Shown: piece by piece, positions 5,401 to 7,337 of the stretch
Layout: each line of letters opens with the position of its first letter
How positions within the stretch are numbered: position 1 is the stretch's first letter
Assembly (NCBI GenBank): GCA_964615975.1
Contig: CAZTTH010000095.1
Span: forward strand, 1 to 7,337
From: CAZTTH01 sp964615975
GTDB taxonomy: Bacteria; Verrucomicrobiota; Lentisphaeria; JABSQK01; JAJFLO01
Direction of reading: 5' to 3'
DNA length: 7,337 nucleotides
Notes under the pieces: generated by a model
Databases searched by the model: none
Told to the model about the DNA's origin: nothing
The model's input: the letters and a program-made list of their open reading frames with translations, nothing else
Translations under genes and position numbers: made by a program

Positions 5401-7041
5401 GAATCAGTTGCCGCCGGCATGCTCAATCAAAACGATCGCTTGATCTGCCTGGGAGGGAATACTTCTGATGAAAGTTATTTGAATGCCCATAGCGTGGTCC
5501 GGATTGCGGAACGCGAGAAATGCGATTCCCTCCATCCCGGTATCGGCTTTTTATCGGAAAATCCACAATTTGCCGACCTCTGCCTGAATCATCATCTTAA
5601 TTTCATCGGTCCACCGGTTATAAGTATGGAATTGATGGGGAATAAATCGAACGCCATCAACACCGCCCTGGAATTAAAGATTCCGGTCGTTCCCGGCAGT
5701 CATGGCATTGTAACCAGTTCGGAAGCGGCCCTGGCGATCGCCAATAAAATCGGCTATCCGATTGTCATCAAAGCCGTTCACGGCGGCGGCGGCAAGGGGA
5801 TCAGAATTGTGGATTCCGATCATAATTTCCATGAAATTTTCGTGCAAATGATGGCGGAAGCCAAAAGCGCCTTCGGCAACAGCGATGTTTACATCGAAAA
5901 GTGCATTACCTCACTGCGCCATATTGAGGTGCAAATTCTCCGCGATTCATTTGGCAACACCCAAATTCTGGGATTGCGTGACTGCACAGTTCAACGCAAA
6001 AACCAAAAAATTGTCGAAGAATCAGGTTCGACCATGTTATCAGAAGAACTGAAGAAAGACGCCTTCAATTATGCCAAAGCGATAGCGGACAAAATTTCCT
6101 ACATGGGCGCCGGCACCATCGAATTCATCTTTGACCTGAAAAGCAATGCCATATATTTCATGGAGATGAACACCCGTCTGCAAGTCGAACATCCGGTAAC
6201 TGAACAGGTCACCGGGATCGACATTGTCGGAACACAGTTCAAAATCGCCTCGGGTGAAACGATTGCTGACATGACTTTCAAAGAAAAAGGATTTGCCATC
6301 GAAGTTCGCGTCAATGCGGAAAAACCAATGTTGAACGATGCCAATGAAGTTGAATTCATCCCCGACCCGGGCGAGATAACCGAATTCGCTTTACCGGAGG
6401 AAAATCATATCCAACTCATTGCCGCGATGGCCAAGGACAAGGTTGTTCCCCCCTATTATGACAGCATGATCGCGCAGATCATTTGCACCGGAAAAAATCG
6501 TACCGACACGATCGAAAAACTCCGCACCTATTTAGGCAGGATAAAAATCAAGGGAATCAGTACCAATATTCCCCTCCTGATTCACATTCTCAACGATGCG
6601 GTGTTTATCAAGGGCGATTACGACACCGGTTATCTGCCAAAACTCCTGAGTCGGATCGACACCAACGCGTTGATCGCCGAAAGCGAAAAATTCGCCGGTC
6701 AGGCGAAACAATCCCTCCACATTGATGCGATTAAGATCGAAGACAGTGATGAATTAAAAGTGCTGGCGCCATCGACCGGAGTTTTTTATATCACTCCATC
6801 ACCCACCGAACCGTCATTTGTCAGCGAAGGTGATGTCATTGGCATCGAGAAAACCATCTGTCTGCTTGAGGCCATGAAGGTATTTCGTTCGATTTCACTG
6901 AAACTTTTCAATCGTGATGAAATTCCCGTCTACCCTCCCAGTCACGGGTATAAAATCATCCGCATCAACCGGGTGAATGGTCAGACCGTCAATCGTGGCG
7001 ACCTTTTGTTTGTCATCAAACCCGTTGTCAAAAAGATATAA
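2476..7041 (+). CDS. Single-chain biotin-dependent acyl-CoA carboxylase (AccA-X-AccD-AccC-AccB fusion)
   Basis: The 1521-residue protein contains all parts of an acetyl-CoA-type carboxylase. It should carboxylate biotin with ATP and bicarbonate, then pass the carboxyl group to an acyl-CoA, probably acetyl-CoA to give malonyl-CoA. Residues ~85-270 resemble AccA (IPIVTLMDTPGADAG; oxyanion glycines 198-199 in GNGYSGGA). Residues ~280-690 match nothing I know. Residues ~695-890 resemble AccD (glycines 824-825 in CTGGAQASF) but lack its zinc ribbon. Residues ~940-1395 are biotin carboxylase: GGGGKG loop 1103-1108, Lys1057, Lys1099, Glu1141, His1149, Lys1178, Glu1216, FMEMNTRLQVEHP with Glu1230/Asn1232/Arg1234, and Arg1278 are kept. 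Residues ~1428-1516 are the carrier, with an AccB-like thumb (FYITPSP) and biotinyl-Lys1468 in EAMK. No signal peptide or membrane segment is seen, so it is presumably cytosolic. It stands alone with its own ribosome site. Odd points are Asn1176 where E. coli has His236, an altered ANRGEIA motif, and 14 extra residues after the biotin lysine. The substrate is inferred; propionyl-CoA or another acyl-CoA is possible. Confidence 0.93.
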   Translation: MPKKSLGVDQLFTQAEDLASDFSLFPQAENLTLDHYVRGLLNPDKIAVTIKQLRKAKVDDYIARTVTPAEDKSRPNAKTILMRLDGEMIREIENGPLYAVEMYLDFGDGKRRIGFLAQNRAVSNGVWMPEHHMLAISVIREFAEYSIPIVTLMDTPGADAGEMANRNNQAHAISRLITEMALLDIPTIGIILGNGYSGGAIPLATTNLILSVRDGVFNTIQPRGLASIARKYNLSWQECAKYVGVSSYELYKQGYVDGIIDFVPMDADDKLENLRQAITSGIQSIEESVKFFVLQNPYVFEHYNRSIFRYLTPSDDLDQYQRISLLKLPKNPTCQLNVFGSTYRYQRYLSLRKRIRSTTIERYGRLSVQEIPKGDLHERTEREQQEAFRQWLDNPLEIKYDNALNKSWKNYLYFRQKLYNQRGKIKKFILGDPRENYQNSLRELTLCFALHLYNLWKDSAQNNFYALNDLLLELDGKKIESVQQLTVLDVISNAEIKLFILDECRNFILFDLVYDNIVKNLIAIAREAHEHNALTNEFVKKLMEESVAQAVNEIIKKLPANLLPKNPATTFKEQFLDWLYQFISQPQCSSLLKSISEWKKMVYPRISETLFAVINYYFEHFILQFYESEFSGKPFDGRINPRNIGMKDFWNRLNIAYTDLLIQDILLKFKKSQRISADTLSDRFFTEFIEMNGNYMTCDPFNFPGFRISIEEALAKNIKPCGIITGTARLKIKNNRRKVGVVISNLDFQAGAFDMASSEKFCKLLVKCAHKHYPIICFISSGGMQTKEGAGALFSMAIINDRISRFVRDNDLSMICFGFGDCTGGAQASFVTHPLVQTYYFSGTNMPFAGQIVVPSYLPVQSTLSNYLVKVPGAMRGLVKHPFFEDLDQSLKTIDANIPVATETVEEVIERILHGELIVEENEDLEGTKTVSSLSLCKPVKRMLLHARGCTAVKIIRIAHKHDIQVILVQSDPDMESVAAGMLNQNDRLICLGGNTSDESYLNAHSVVRIAEREKCDSLHPGIGFLSENPQFADLCLNHHLNFIGPPVISMELMGNKSNAINTALELKIPVVPGSHGIVTSSEAALAIANKIGYPIVIKAVHGGGGKGIRIVDSDHNFHEIFVQMMAEAKSAFGNSDVYIEKCITSLRHIEVQILRDSFGNTQILGLRDCTVQRKNQKIVEESGSTMLSEELKKDAFNYAKAIADKISYMGAGTIEFIFDLKSNAIYFMEMNTRLQVEHPVTEQVTGIDIVGTQFKIASGETIADMTFKEKGFAIEVRVNAEKPMLNDANEVEFIPDPGEITEFALPEENHIQLIAAMAKDKVVPPYYDSMIAQIICTGKNRTDTIEKLRTYLGRIKIKGISTNIPLLIHILNDAVFIKGDYDTGYLPKLLSRIDTNALIAESEKFAGQAKQSLHIDAIKIEDSDELKVLAPSTGVFYITPSPTEPSFVSEGDVIGIEKTICLLEAMKVFRSISLKLFNRDEIPVYPPSHGYKIIRINRVNGQTVNRGDLLFVIKPVVKKI

Positions 7042-7173
7042 ACGGAAGATCGTCGACCCCATAACGACAGTTCCAACAATACGCTCTTGAAAATTCCCTG
7101 ATTATATCTCGCGTTGCCACAATATTGACTTATTATGTCGCCCTTACTGAGCTGGTTTGACGGGGTTCATTTG

Positions 7174-7300
7174 GGTTCCCAAGGCGATGACCAGACGAAT
7201 AACCATTGTACCCTTCAGGAGCAATCACCGCTCTATCAGGATCATACGTTTACAGGATGAATGCCTGAAATTATACCGCAATGGCACCCCCCTGGGAACC
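7174..7300. repeat. 8-bp inverted repeat with wide spacing
   Basis: GGTTCCCA (7174-7181) and TGGGAACC (7293-7300) are exact reverse complements separated by 111 bases. Pairing can extend inward by GG/CC with one bulged A, and outward through three G-T wobbles. The left arm also takes part in the local hairpin at 7171-7182. It could be a structured transcript end or a remnant of mobile-element ends. Arms this short also occur by chance. Confidence 0.25.
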
Positions 7301-7337
7301 TGGAAAAAAAAACAATCAAGCCCCGAGTAGCTGTTTA
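7261..7337 (+). CDS. Possible start of a gene running off the right edge
   Basis: ATG at 7261 opens a frame beginning MPEIIPQWHPPGNLEKKTIK that stays open to the window end (25 codons). It follows a TGA of the same frame directly. AGGA at 7254-7257 is only three bases away, closer than normal for a ribosome site. The frame passes through the A9 run. No family can be recognised from so few residues, and chance is a real alternative. Confidence 0.2.
   Translation, partial: MPEIIPQWHPPGNLEKKTIKPRVAV

Larger units (their letters stand above)
7042..7337. other. Tail region after the carboxylase gene, no confident gene
   Basis: These 296 bases show no clear intrinsic terminator for the upstream gene, no tRNA and no recognisable gene. 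They contain short overlapping plus-strand frames (7135-7260, 41 codons; 7187-7330, 47 codons; 7261 to the edge), a nine-base A-run at 7304-7312, three CAGGA words at 7216, 7237 and 7253, a small perfect hairpin TTGGG-TT-CCCAA (7171-7182), and a long-range inverted repeat. It may be an intergenic region or a decayed gene. Confidence 0.5.

Overview
The window looks like a piece of a bacterial chromosome, most likely from a gammaproteobacterium. That placement is inferred from a UmuD/UmuC pair close to the E. coli proteins, a tRNA-His with an encoded CCA end, and AccA-, AccD-, AccC- and AccB-like domains that align readily to the E. coli subunits. I cannot name the genus. Base composition drops from GC-rich in umuC to more AT-rich in the flanks.

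Layout: (1) Bases 1-253 hold no convincing gene. They contain a 7-bp hairpin at the left edge and a perfect 14-bp palindrome (109-122) that could be an operator. (2) Bases 254-2052 carry umuD and umuC, the two subunits of the SOS translesion polymerase Pol V, on the plus strand. They are separated by an unusually long 86-bp gap. (3) Bases 2069-2119 form a perfect-stem bidirectional terminator, shared with a convergent minus-strand tRNA-His (GTG) gene at 2124-2201. (4) Bases 2202-2475 hold a doubtful 77-codon minus-strand reading frame and the upstream region of the next gene. (5) Bases 2476-7041 are one 1521-residue gene encoding a whole biotin-dependent acyl-CoA carboxylase in a single chain. 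Its order is AccA-like carboxyltransferase, about 400 residues of unknown function, AccD-like carboxyltransferase, biotin carboxylase, and biotin carrier domain with an EAMK biotinylation site. (6) Bases 7042-7337 are a compositionally different tail with no clear terminator and only weak candidate small reading frames. One of these runs off the right edge.

How the parts work together: UmuD and UmuC are an obvious pair (UmuD'2C). The carboxylase gene stands alone and should perform both half reactions, ATP-dependent carboxylation of biotin and transfer to an acyl-CoA, within one polypeptide. It is the most interesting object in the window. Its domain order is neither the eukaryotic ACC order (biotin carboxylase, carrier, carboxyltransferase) nor the beta-then-alpha order of single-chain carboxyltransferases such as PccB. 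It also carries a large central segment that I cannot assign.
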